From the NCBI GenBank assembly GCA_012295275.1, contig CM022671.1, forward strand, positions 4,439,065-4,449,064: a stretch of 10,000 nucleotides of DNA, in the 5' to 3' direction. Positions 1 to 7,349 of the stretch are shown piece after piece (positions within the stretch are counted from its first letter, which is position 1; the number at the start of each line of letters is the position of its first letter). The notes beneath the pieces were generated by a model, which made no database searches, had not been told where the DNA came from, and saw only the letters and a program-made list of their open reading frames with translations. A program made the translations under genes and the position numbers. The stretch is from Chrysomallon squamiferum. Its lineage: Eukaryota; Mollusca; Gastropoda; Neomphalida; Peltospiridae.

Positions 1-91
1 TCGGCTTTTGTCGTTTTTTTCGACGTCAGCTTCGACGACTGCTTCTGTTTCTGAGAGGGGCGTGGCTCGCTGGACCTGCCCGGGTGTCTCA
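1..91 (-). CDS. Candidate protein-coding exon, partial at left edge
   Basis: On the minus strand this GC-rich block follows a textbook 3' splice site. The plus bases at 92-93 are CT (AG on the minus strand). Just upstream on the minus strand lies a pyrimidine-rich stretch (plus 94-130) containing TTTTTCTCTTCTCTTTTC, with no other AG between tract and site. After one leftover base the frame is open to the window edge, with a hydrophilic, acidic product that includes ATPLSETEAVVEADVEKNDK. The frame shifted by one base (Lys/Ser/Arg-rich) is also open; the third meets TGA at once. The composition suggests a disordered protein segment, and no family is recognised. The plus strand is also open in two frames (stops at 104-106 and 111-113), so strand is inferred from the splice signal. 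The starting phase matches the end of the exon candidate at 2058-2192. Confidence 0.4.
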
Positions 92-192
92 CTGTGTTGT
101 GTGTGACAAGTGAAAAGAGAAGAGAAAAATGTGACATGTAAATAGTAATAAGAAGATATGTATTCAGGTTATTATGGGAAAAAAATATCCTA

Positions 193-281
193 CAAAGAAA
201 GAAAGAAAAAAGCCCCAAACAAACAAACAAACAACAACAACAATAATTAAAAAAAAAAAAAAAAAAATAATAATAATAATA
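193..281. repeat. Compound A-rich microsatellite (GAAA, AAAC, CAA, A-run, TAA)
   Basis: GAAA steps are followed by AAAC from about 216, then CAA to 243, an uninterrupted A19 run at 249-267, and TAA steps to about 280. Neighbouring units each differ from the last by one base or one length step, as expected from slippage. Confidence 0.9.
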
Positions 282-370
282 CAGTAATAACTATTGTTTT
301 GACCAACTAGCTATCTTTCAAATAATTATATTGATCAAGTTTGTAATAAATATTCTTCAAATAAAAACTG

Positions 371-393
371 TTTTCTTCTTTCTTTCTTTCTTT

Positions 394-424
<31 letters not shown>

Positions 425-480
425 TTATTTATTTATTATATTTTTTATTTTTTATTTTATTTTATTTTATTTTATTTTTA
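371..480. repeat. Compound pyrimidine/AT microsatellite (CTTT, CTT, TTA, TTTTA)
   Basis: CTTT steps at about 378-395 pass into CTT steps up to about 423, then TTA and TTTAT, then TTTTA pentamers to 480. AATAAA hexamers just before it (345-350 and 360-365) are expected by chance in DNA this AT-rich and are not taken as poly(A) signals. Confidence 0.9.
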
Positions 481-518
481 GGCGTATTCATTAAGTAGAA
501 ATTAATAAATGAATTTCG

Positions 519-543
519 TAATGATGATGATGATGTTGATGAT
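519..543. repeat. Short GAT repeat
   Basis: An imperfect run of GAT triplets with one GTT interruption. The flanks (481-518 and 544-650) are plain AT-rich sequence with no gene signal that I can see. Confidence 0.8.
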
Positions 544-650
544 ATTCTTCAATTTCGGAAATTCGCTTTGTCTGTTTTAAAAAGTTTAATATTCCTTTAA
601 CCCGAATCAAATGACTAAAACACATTATAAAAATTAAGCCTCTAGACCCT

Positions 651-674
651 AAAAAAAAAAAAAAAAAAAAAAAA
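651..674. repeat. A24 homopolymer
   Basis: An uninterrupted run of 24 A on the plus strand. It could be the tail of an old plus-strand retroelement, but no body is recognisable upstream, where 544-650 is unremarkable AT-rich sequence. Confidence 0.85.
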
Positions 675-978
675 TAATTGTCCGAAACAACGTTCTGATA
701 TATTCAATCCCATAATGCAATCGTAACCCGTTTACCTTTCTCTTCCTGTTGCATTCGTATCGTTAATACTATCTAGGATAATAGGTGATTTTTTTTTTTT
801 TGCACGATATAACGTTCTGCGGCCTCCATTTTAAAATGTTTTAATTCGGACATGGAATCAGTTTTTGAGCAGAAAAAGAATCTGACAGTGTTCTGTTTGT
901 TTACAAACTGCTGTGTGTCACCTTTACGTTTAATTCAAATTCTACTCGGAATACACAGTCCAACTGCTGTACGATTCC

Positions 979-992
979 GTTGCTATGGTGAA
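979..992 (+). promoter_or_regulatory. RFX X-box-like motif
   Basis: GTTGCTATGGTGAA matches the left half of the RFX X-box (GTTGCCATGGNAAC type) closely and the right half partly. It lies in the CpG-containing block at 793-1191, near a second X-box-like site and a CRE palindrome. The match is by sequence only. Confidence 0.3.
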
Positions 993-1061
993 GCTGTTGC
1001 ACTCGAAAACGAGGCCGGTGACATACAACTGAGAAGACTTTACGTTTACGTGAAAGACTGA

Positions 1062-1069
1062 TGACGTCA
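1062..1069. promoter_or_regulatory. CRE palindrome TGACGTCA
   Basis: A full cAMP-response-element palindrome, bound by CREB/ATF family factors in animals. It is followed a few bases on by AACATGGCGAC, which resembles the YY1 core. A perfect 8-mer can occur by chance, but CpG-containing ones are uncommon in DNA this AT-rich. Confidence 0.35.
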
Positions 1070-1117
1070 TTAACATGGCGACATTATTGTGCAGGCAGCT
1101 CCTGAAGACTGTCGTGT

Positions 1118-1131
1118 GTTGTTATGGTTAC
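1118..1131 (+). promoter_or_regulatory. RFX X-box-like motif, better match
   Basis: GTTGTTATGGTTAC keeps both half-sites of the imperfect RFX palindrome (GTTGCCATGGCAAC type), with changes only at the tolerated inner positions. It lies 49 bases after the CRE. RFX sites drive ciliary genes in animals, but no such gene is seen here. Confidence 0.3.
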
Positions 1132-1204
1132 GATGCGGAATGGAATTTGTTTTCCTGTTTCCTGTGCGGATTGTTTACTGTTAAGGTCATGTAGGATAAT
1201 AAAG

Positions 1205-1378
1205 TGATTTTATTTATTTATTTATTTATTTATTATTTTTTTTATTTACTTATTTATTTTTTTTATTTATTCTATTTATTTATGTATTTATTTATTTATT
1301 TTTTTATTTTTTTATTTACTTATTTATTTATTTATTCTATTTATTCTATTTATTCTATTTATTTATTTATTTATTTGT
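1205..1378. repeat. Long TTTA tetranucleotide microsatellite
   Basis: About 170 bases of TTTA with T-run expansions and CTA/TCTA interruptions (TTTATTCTATTTATTC near the right end). An open frame through it encodes only Tyr, Leu, Phe and Ile and is a repeat artefact. The left end overlaps the right flanking repeat of the retrocopy candidate. Confidence 0.95.
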
Positions 1379-1773
1379 TGGCTGATCAAAACAGAAGAAC
1401 TAATGGCTTAAAATTAAATTTATTTAAATTGATTTCGTAATAGCGTATCAGAGCTGTTTGCCAAAACTTGAATTTTTTTTTTTCTTGTTAAGGTATACTT
1501 GTGGTGCCGTTAAGAAATATTCTAAATAGATATCAAATACGTCTTTGTATTTTTACTTGAAACTAATCTTTACTAACAATAAAGATTTTTTTAGGTCAAC
1601 AAGCAATTTGAAGGCTGATATTTTCTTTTTCTTTCTTTTCTCTCATTTTAACAACATTTATTTATATGATACAATGCATCATATTGGCAGAAAAAACAAA
1701 GGACAGTATCAGTGTTGATGTAGCAATACTTTTTTAGTAGCAAAAACTGAGGTCTAGTACGATCACTTAGTAC
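1379..1773. other. AT-rich stretch without recognisable gene
   Basis: Unique-looking AT-rich sequence with short T-runs. I see no open frame of note, no splice-site pair, no RNA gene and no repeat structure beyond a TTTC-rich patch near 1622-1645. Confidence 0.6.
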
Positions 1774-1880
1774 ATTATTATTGTTATTATTATTAGTAAT
1801 ATTATTATTGTTGTTATTGTTGTTGTTGTCGTTCTTCTTCTTCTTCTTCTTCTTATTATTATTATTATTATTTTATTTTT
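1774..1880. repeat. Compound TTA / TTG / CTT / TTA microsatellite
   Basis: Triplet steps run TTA, then TTG, then CTT (about 1832-1853), then TTA again. The gradual change of one base per unit is typical of slippage plus point mutation. Confidence 0.9.
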
Positions 1881-2057
1881 AGAAAACAAACAAACATTGA
1901 AAATAATATTTAATATCATTTAGATTATTTTTCAACAAAAACTATGTAAACTCTCCTATAAACGGTTATAACTGAAGACGTCGAAGTTTCACTTTTACGA
2001 AATCTCAAATCTTTGTGGTCAACATGAAATATTCAAACCATCTTCCTAATTCCTTAC

Positions 2058-2192
2058 TTTCTGTCCCGCCTGTGTTTTTGTCTTTTGAAGTGGAATTCTT
2101 TCCTTAGTAAGACTCTTTCTGACGACCGTGCTAAAGAGAGGCTGTCCACGTCACGTGTTTGTCTCGTCTTAGCACGCGACTTGATCACGGAA
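2058..2192 (-). CDS. Candidate internal coding exon
   Basis: On the minus strand this block starts after a good 3' splice site (TCTGTTTTCGTGGTCTTCTAG, AG at plus 2194-2193). It ends at a near-consensus 5' splice site, AAA then GTAAGG (GT at plus 2057-2056). The reading frame starting one base in is open throughout, for 44 codons with two bases left over. The product is basic and hydrophilic, with stretches such as KSRAKTRQTRDVDSLSLARS and KEFHFKRQKHRRDR. No family is recognised. A second acceptor 25 bases upstream on that strand (CTGTTTTCAG, AG at plus 2219-2218) would lengthen the exon to 2058-2217 in the same frame. GC content is clearly above the flanks. The end phase fits the exon candidate at 1-91, and the shorter start fits the one at 3192-3270. 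A CACGTG E-box at 2152-2157 lies inside it. It could be chance. Confidence 0.3.
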
Positions 2193-2319
2193 CTAGAAGA
2201 CCACGAAAACAGATCATCTGAAAACAGTCTTTACACGGACGCTTTGTTTTAAGGTTGCTCGGAGAAAAAAAAACAGGGAACTGAAGGTCTAACATCAGCC
2301 ACTGGTTTATCATGAACCC

Positions 2320-2382
2320 TTTTTTCTTTTTTTTTTTTTTTTTTTTTTTTTTATTTAAAAAAAAAAAAAAAGAAAAAAAAAA
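2320..2382. repeat. T-run / A-run foldback
   Basis: A T-rich run (T26 at 2327-2352) is followed after ATTT by A15, G and A10 (2357-2382). The arms are complementary over about 25 bases and could form a long A/T hairpin. It directly precedes the SINE head, so it may be two retroelement tails meeting head to head, or an old insertion site. Confidence 0.85.
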
Positions 2383-2707
2383 GGAGACGGTGGATTGTGA
2401 ATCAATGGTTACAGCCATGACTTGAAAAGTAATGGGTCACAGGATCAACTCCACATAGAGGTCTAATTGCTCTTCTAAATCAGTGCTTCAAAATGACTAG
2501 TTCATCAAATGTCATGTTATGTGTTTTCCCTACCTATGGGAAGTTTCATATTTAAGATACTTGTTGCTGATTTGAAAAGAGTAAGGCGTATATCGATGAC
2601 GGGTTTTTTCTCTAATGTTTAATATTATCCATAACGTTATGCATGGTGCCATGATAATGAGATATTAAACATGCGCTGAGTCGTTTAATAAAACGTTTAT
2701 TTCTCTC
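2383..2707 (+). mobile_element. Degenerate tRNA-derived SINE (mollusc-type)
   Basis: The head keeps tRNA-like Pol III promoter boxes: box A TGAATCAATGG at 2398-2408 and box B GGATCAACTCC at 2442-2452, 33 bases apart. Between them is the usual GGTTACAGC-type D-arm remnant. The body has AAGATACTTGTTGCTGATTT, GAAAAGAGTA and GACGGGTTTTTTCTC (about 2554-2614). The 3' end reads GAGTCGTTTAATAAAACG, then TTTATTTCTCTCT. From memory these correspond to the conserved central block and the GTCGTTAAATAAAAC 3' end of a SINE group common in mollusc genomes; I could not search a repeat library. Both boxes have substitutions and no target-site duplication is visible, so the copy is old and probably not transcribed. 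The exact 5' end is uncertain by about 10 bases. Confidence 0.72.
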
Positions 2708-2952
2708 TGGTTTCTAATTCGTATGTTACCTTAGAAATGTTTTGATAATCCAGTATTATTCTTTAATCTATCATGAAGATTTTTTATTTTTATTATTTTT
2801 TTAATATCCATATTTTAATGACTCCTTGGTATAAAAAAAAAAATGTTTACAAATCCAGACTCAACAATTTTTGTTATTATTTTTTTTTAAAACGGTTATC
2901 AAACTGAAGCTCTAACGGCAACAATTCTTATATGACGACTGTCTTTTGGGGA

Positions 2953-2985
2953 GGTTTTTTTTTTATTTATTTATTTTTTTTTTTA
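2953..2985. repeat. T-rich TTTA patch
   Basis: T-runs with three TTTA units. The preceding 2708-2952 is AT-rich with further T- and A-runs and holds nothing else that I recognise. Confidence 0.8.
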
Positions 2986-3036
2986 ATGGATGTTTCAATG
3001 AAAAAAAAACACAACTGTGGGTTGAAGGTTTTGTGT

Positions 3037-3112
3037 TGGTCCATGGTTTAACGTGGAATCCTGATGAAGAACCGCGGTACGTTTTCGTGTGGGTGCGAAT
3101 CTCCAGACTCCG
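3037..3112 (+). mobile_element. Second tRNA-like head (SINE or tRNA pseudogene)
   Basis: Box A TGGTTTAACGTGG (3044-3056) fits the tRNA D-arm consensus. Box B GGTGCGAATCT (3092-3102) has two mismatches to GGTTCGAATCC. The 35-base spacing is normal for a tRNA gene. The acceptor and T-arm stems do not pair properly (about three of five T-stem pairs), so it is not a functional tRNA but could be the head of a SINE whose body runs towards about 3160. The downstream sequence does not resemble the SINE at 2383-2707, so this would be a different family or a truncated copy. Confidence 0.42.
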
Positions 3113-3191
3113 TCTCAAGTTTGTTCTGAGCTGTCATCATCTGTCACGCATCTAAATCAATGTCGAGCTGGTCATTTGATTCCTCGCTTAC

Positions 3192-3270
3192 CACCTCATA
3201 GTAACATTCTGTGTTCTTCTTTTTATGTGTTTTTTAATACAGTTTTTGTGATACAGTGAAATCAGGTTTT
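3192..3270 (-). CDS. Weak candidate internal exon
   Basis: On the minus strand an excellent pyrimidine tract and acceptor (CTGCTTCTTCTGCTTTACCAG, AG at plus 3272-3271) is followed 79 bases later by a good donor, GTG then GTAAGC (GT at plus 3191-3190). Only one frame is open, starting after two bases, with 25 codons and two bases left. The product is Lys-rich and includes NLISLYHKNCIKKHIKRR. Its end phase fits the shorter start of the exon candidate at 2058-2192. Base composition is not raised above the surroundings, and splice-like signals are common by chance, so this is the weakest of the exon calls. No family is recognised. Confidence 0.17.
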
Positions 3271-3910
3271 CTGGTAAAGCAGAAGAAGCAGGTTTTCTGT
3301 GGATTTCTAGAAAGTTTTTATTGGTAGATTAAAATCTGGTAAAAAAAGAATAAAATATCAAGTAATAACAGAATAGTTGACGATCCTTCAGCTTTTGGAT
3401 TCATCTACGAATATTTTCATCTGTCCATTTTTATTTCCATTTTTTTATCCGTCAAATCCATCCACAATTTGTTATTATTGTTGTTGTTGTTGTTGTTGTT
3501 GTTACATTGACGTCGTATATGACTATTGACAAGGACTACGCTGATAATAAAAATAAATCCTTGATAGAGATTTAGAGGCACATCAGTTTCCAGTCTGACA
3601 AATGTACAAAGAAAAATAAATTTATTTGATGTTAATAACAAAAAGAGGAACAGGGAACTACTTTTAATATTTACCTTACTTATATTTTAGATGATTAAAA
3701 TTTTTTATTTTTTTTTAAGCAATTACTGTGATACTAGTTAATAAAGAGTTTTGTGTCAAACGCGATCTTATATACTGCGTATCTCTGAAATATAAAAAAA
3801 TGTATAACAGTTACAACAATTAGTACTTACGCTGCATTAATACTTTTAGTACATATATACTGTGGGAACGAATTAAACTCGTAACCAACGTACCACTGTA
3901 TTTAATGACA
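3271..3910. other. AT-rich stretch with one TTG microsatellite
   Basis: Mostly unremarkable AT-rich sequence. It holds a TTA/TTG repeat at 3472-3502 with about eight TTG units. A short direct repeat CAGGTTTTCTG occurs near 3263 and 3290. A minus-strand acceptor-like TTTGTACATTTGTCAG lies near 3597-3612, but the frame after it runs into the TTG repeat as poly-Asn. No convincing gene. Confidence 0.6.
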
Positions 3911-3948
3911 CCAGCAACAACAGCAACAACAACAGCAACGACAACAAA
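3911..3948. repeat. Imperfect CAA/CAG trinucleotide repeat
   Basis: CAA units alternate with CAG and CGA (CAGCAACAACAGCAACAAC and onward). It is too short and interrupted to be read as a coding polyglutamine tract without other support. Confidence 0.8.
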
Positions 3949-4420
3949 TACATAAAGAAAACAACCAAGAATTAATTTTGCTAATATTTGCTCTAAACAT
4001 TGTTTCTTTTTAATTTTTTTTTTTAATTTTTTTTTTTTATTACATTGCATTGAAAAGTTATTATTTTAAAATGTTATGCAGCTAGAATGTATCTGCGTGT
4101 GTGCGTGTACGTAAAACCCTCCTGAGTGTTATAATATACAAATGTAACAAAAATATCGGTCAGCTCTTAAATTTGTATTATCTTTTCTTTTCTTGCCGAA
4201 TGTCATTTTATTTCTTTTTATATAATATTTTCTGTTTGCTAGAAATGATAAACAGATTCAGGATTATCTTTGGATCGCTGGTCGATCGTTTTGTGAAATT
4301 TTAATATTTTTTCTTTAATCTTCTGTAAAGAAAATCTGAAAGTTTGGTCAAAAGTAAATATTAAAATTTCATAACAATGGAAACAACTGAGCAAATATTG
4401 AATAATAAAGAAAAATGTTT
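3949..4420. other. AT-rich stretch without recognisable gene
   Basis: It contains T-runs at about 4007-4039 and a short GTGTGTGCGTGTACG patch near 4097. Open frames here are short, rich in Phe, Leu and Lys, and overlap on both strands, as expected for AT-rich non-coding DNA. Confidence 0.6.
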
Positions 4421-5340
<920 letters not shown>

Positions 5341-5372
5341 AAAGTAAAAATTCAAGTTCACAAAAAGTATTT

Positions 5373-5472
5373 GTTTACAAGAAAAGTTTATAAAGATTTC
5401 AGGTTTTGAAAACAAAATGAAAATAAAAAACTTTTTCTAATCTTAAAATGGTTTTGTTTCAGTCATGTATGA
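5373..5472 (+). repeat. Duplicated block, copy 2 (right flank of the GA tract)
   Basis: The 18-base anchor GTTTACAAGAAAAGTTTA (5373-5390) is identical to copy 1. The second anchor AAAATGGTTTTGTTTCA (5445-5461) differs by one base and is again followed within a few bases by GTATGA. Anchor offsets between copies are 582 and 561, so the copies differ by about 21 bases in internal length. This copy looks like the version before GA expansion. Confidence 0.6.
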
Positions 5473-5494
5473 TTTAGGATTATTAGAAGTCATG

Positions 5495-5498
<4 letters not shown>

Positions 5499-5539
<41 letters not shown>
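5499..5539. repeat. A41 homopolymer
   Basis: An uninterrupted run of 41 A, the longest in the window. It could be the tail of a plus-strand retroelement, but nothing recognisable lies just upstream apart from duplicated block copy 2. Confidence 0.9.
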
Positions 5540-5546
<7 letters not shown>

Positions 5547-5806
5547 TCTTTTCTGTCTGTCTTTTTGTATTTAAGTTTCTCTCTATCACTACTCTGAAAT
5601 ACCAAGGTTATTTAACAAGCCAACTCTTCACTCAGTGCAATATAGTTTTTTTTTAAATATTCAGCTTAAATATTTTTCAGGAGAAACAAAATATTTTTCA
5701 CTATTTACAAAAAATTCTAAGTTAAAACTAAAAAAAATGGAATGTATTTTAAAACGAAAAGAAGAAGATAAACAACAACAATGAAAACGTTTTCCAACTG
5801 AATAAA
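5540..5806. other. AT-rich stretch without recognisable gene
   Basis: Short T- and A-runs and a few TTTTTCA patches. I see no splice-site pair, RNA gene or coding frame of note. Confidence 0.6.
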
Positions 5807-5869
5807 GATAGATATCTAGATAGATGTGTAGATAGATAGATATGTAGATAGACATATGTGTAGATAGGT
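5807..5869. repeat. GATA microsatellite
   Basis: Imperfect GATA/GATG/GACA units with TGTGTAGATAG interruptions. It includes the palindrome TAGATATCTA at about 5812-5821. Confidence 0.9.
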
Positions 5870-5891
5870 ACACTTGTAGAAAAAGTCAGTG

Positions 5892-5893
5892 AA

Positions 5894-5929
<36 letters not shown>

Positions 5930-5930
5930 A
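5892..5930. repeat. AAAT tetranucleotide microsatellite
   Basis: About nine near-perfect AAAT units, ending in ATAATAATT. Confidence 0.92.
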
Positions 5931-6260
5931 ATTATAGCGTATTATTTCAAAAATTTCTAAAACTACGTAAATAAGTAAACAAATGTATTCATACGAAGGA
6001 ATTTTACTCATTAAGTTTATTTGTAAAAGTTCTTAGCGTTCTTTCTAATGTTGATCAATGACGTCATCGGACAAAATCAAGAAAAAAATACTTCTTTAAA
6101 TATAGACAACAAATAAACAAACACATGAAAGAAAACACAATTTGATGCACTAACGTTGAAAGAATCTGTGAAGAAAGGAGAAGCTTAAGAACCAGTAAAG
6201 AATATGTTTGAGAATCTGTAACCTTTAATACTGAAATGTATTAAGATGCCTTTTTAAAAC
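5931..6260. other. AT-rich stretch with one CRE palindrome
   Basis: No gene is visible. A second perfect TGACGTCA lies at 6059-6066, in the context AATGACGTCATCGG. AAAC/ACAAAT short runs occur near 6106-6125. Confidence 0.55.
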
Positions 6261-6535
6261 ATTCGTCATTCATTCATTGATCCAGTCATTCGTTCATTTG
6301 TTCATTCAGTCGTTCGTTCATTCATCCATTATTTCATTCATTGGTTCTTTCATTCGTCCATTATTTCATTCATTGGTTCTTTCATTCATCCATTATTTCA
6401 TTCATTGGTTCTTTCATTTATTCATTATTTCATTCATTGGTTCTTTCATTCATCAAGTCATTAATTCCTTCGTTCATTCATTCATTCGTTCGATAATTCA
6501 TCTTTCACTTCATTCATTGATTCATTTGCTATCTA
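6261..6535. repeat. ATTC tetranucleotide array
   Basis: Degenerate ATTC/ATTT/GTTC units. An open frame running through it (from about 6277) yields only a Phe, Ile, Ser and His repeat and is not a protein gene. The central part is a higher-order 32-base repeat listed separately. Confidence 0.93.
6326..6453 (+). repeat. 32-bp minisatellite, four head-to-tail copies
   Basis: Units start at 6326, 6358, 6390 and 6422, each 32 bases. Each has CCATTATTTCATTC, then ATTGGTTCTTTCATTC, then CGT, CAT or TAT. Copies differ at only two or three positions near their ends. It is nested in the ATTC array, and 32 is a multiple of the four-base unit, so it arose by amplification of a mutated ATTC segment. There are no unique spacers, so it is not a CRISPR array. 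Confidence 0.93.
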
Positions 6536-6667
6536 ATTCTTTGTTTTGTCCCTTCGTCGATGTTTTTTTTAATCATTTGTTTTTGTTTATTTTAATTTAT
6601 ATTTGCTTTATTCAATTTTGCGATCCATCCACCTATATTTTAATCAGTCCATTGTATTTCCATTTTC

Positions 6668-6765
6668 ACTAGTTTCATTCATTTGTTGATCCGTCAGATC
6701 CATCCATTATCTATCCATTCATTCATCCATCCATCCCTCTATCCGTCCATCTATCCATCTACCCA
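6668..6765. repeat. CATC / CATT tetranucleotide array
   Basis: ATCC, CATC and CTAT tetramers continue the style of the ATTC array after an AT-rich break (6536-6667). ATCCGTCAGATCCATCCA at 6689-6706 matches 3447-3464 with one difference. Confidence 0.85.
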
Positions 6766-6769
6766 GATC

Positions 6770-6834
6770 TTTTTTTTTTTTTTTTTTTCCATTCACATGC
6801 ACGAAACCACGTCTGTTATAAATATTTCTTTATT
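6770..6834 (-). other. Possible 3' end of a poly(A) retrocopy: AATAAA then A19 on minus strand
   Basis: A T19 run (6770-6788) is preceded on the minus strand, about 40 bases earlier, by AATAAA (plus 6829-6834 as TTTATT). This is the same order as in the retrocopy candidate at 771-1211. No flanking direct repeat was found, and in DNA this AT-rich both elements may be coincidental. Confidence 0.2.
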
Positions 6835-7220
6835 CAAGAAAAGCTCAAAGATTTAAAACAAATCCACTCTTTCTCTCTCTCGCTTAAAACCTGTCTTCAA
6901 AAGACGAAACAGAACATTTCAGCCAAACGAAAAACAAAAACATTCCTCCCCCGTGATTCTTGCGTTTACATAATCATAATCTACAGCGTACTGCCAGTTT
7001 TTCAAAGCTTGTGTTTTTGTAAGGGTTTAGACTTATTAATGGATGTTGTAGATTTGGCGAAAGAGGTGTGTAATTATGTGTTTGTAGTTTTGTCAAATGA
7101 CGTAAAAGTTCAGGAGATAATTGTTAGAAAAATACAGATTTGTTAGCTTTTGAGATTCATGTATTAAATGATTATAACTAAAAGTATGTTATAATATTCT
7201 GAGAACTGGGTAGCAGTGTT
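6835..7220. other. Mixed-composition stretch without firm gene
   Basis: It is less repetitive than its neighbours. One minus-strand frame is open from 7026 to a TGA at 6919-6921 (35 codons) and includes NWQYAVDYDYVNARITGEE, but it lacks a good acceptor and a start. I do not call it a gene. A CTTTCTCTCTCTCG patch lies near 6868-6882. Confidence 0.5.
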
Positions 7221-7290
7221 GCTGATGTTGATGATATGATGATGATGATGATAATAATAATAGTAATAATAAAATAATAATGATAATAAA
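7221..7290. repeat. GAT / AAT trinucleotide repeat
   Basis: GATGTTGATGAT steps pass into GAT units and then AAT units with TAG and AAAT interruptions. Confidence 0.9.
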
Positions 7291-7349
7291 ACAATTAAGA
7301 ACCAAAAAGAACATAAAAAAAACAATAAACTAGCAACAAGAACAAATAG

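Larger units (their letters stand above)
901..1083 (-). pseudogene. Stop-free minus-strand frame inside the retrocopy candidate
   Basis: One minus-strand frame is open for 60 codons and ends in TAA at 901-903. It has no methionine codon, so it would be the 3' coding end of a 5'-truncated copy. Its product is mixed and basic, with stretches such as SLSRKRKVFSVVCHRPRF and VQQLDCVFRVEFELNVKV. No family is recognised. Stop, then ATTAAA about 55 bases on, then an A-run fits an mRNA 3' end. The opposite strand has a 69-codon frame starting at ATG 852, so an accidental open frame is quite possible. Confidence 0.2.
771..1211 (-). mobile_element. Candidate retrocopy (minus orientation) with flanking direct repeats
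   Basis: TAGGATAATAGGTGATTTT (774-792) and TAGGATAATAAAGTGATTTT (1192-1211) flank about 400 bp of non-repetitive, CpG-containing DNA. With the preceding ATC/ATG the two copies span about 23 aligned columns with two substitutions and one indel. A T13 run (789-801) lies directly inside the left repeat, so on the minus strand the order is repeat, body, poly(A), repeat, as left by LINE-driven retroposition. On the minus strand the right copy is preceded by an AT/AAAA-like stretch, similar to the L1-type nick preference. An ATTAAA hexamer (plus 840-845 as TTTAAT) lies about 38 bases before the A-run, somewhat farther than usual. The body has no recognisable Pol III box B, so an mRNA-derived copy fits better than a SINE. 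The parent gene is unknown. A functional promoter or conserved element is the main alternative. Confidence 0.35.

Noticed and set aside
1-113. Plus-strand reading of the left-edge block as a C-terminal coding end with stops at 104-106 or 111-113
   Set aside because: Two plus frames are open, but the minus strand has a much stronger splice acceptor at the block border and a more protein-like product. I kept the minus-strand call and note the ambiguity.
852-1061. A 69-codon plus-strand open frame starting at ATG with fair context, in the CpG-containing block
   Set aside because: No domain, signal peptide or family resemblance. The opposite strand is open for 60 codons over the same DNA, and the block looks like a minus-strand retrocopy. 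A single short frame is not enough to call a gene.
1204-1440. Open frame of Tyr, Leu, Phe and Ile
   Set aside because: Translation of the TTTA microsatellite.
3417-3641. Minus-strand frame with an acceptor-like start near 3597-3612 and a poly-Asn tail
   Set aside because: The poly-Asn is the TTG microsatellite. Splicing its best donor to the exon candidate at 3192-3270 would create a stop codon at the junction, so I left it out of the gene model.
6326-6453. Regular 32-base spacing suggestive of a CRISPR array
   Set aside because: Whole units repeat head to tail without unique spacers, and the setting is an animal microsatellite. It is a minisatellite.
6277-6672. A 131-codon plus-strand open frame rich in Phe, Ile, Ser and His
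   Set aside because: It is the translation of the ATTC array and the 32-bp minisatellite; the protein repeats follow the DNA unit.
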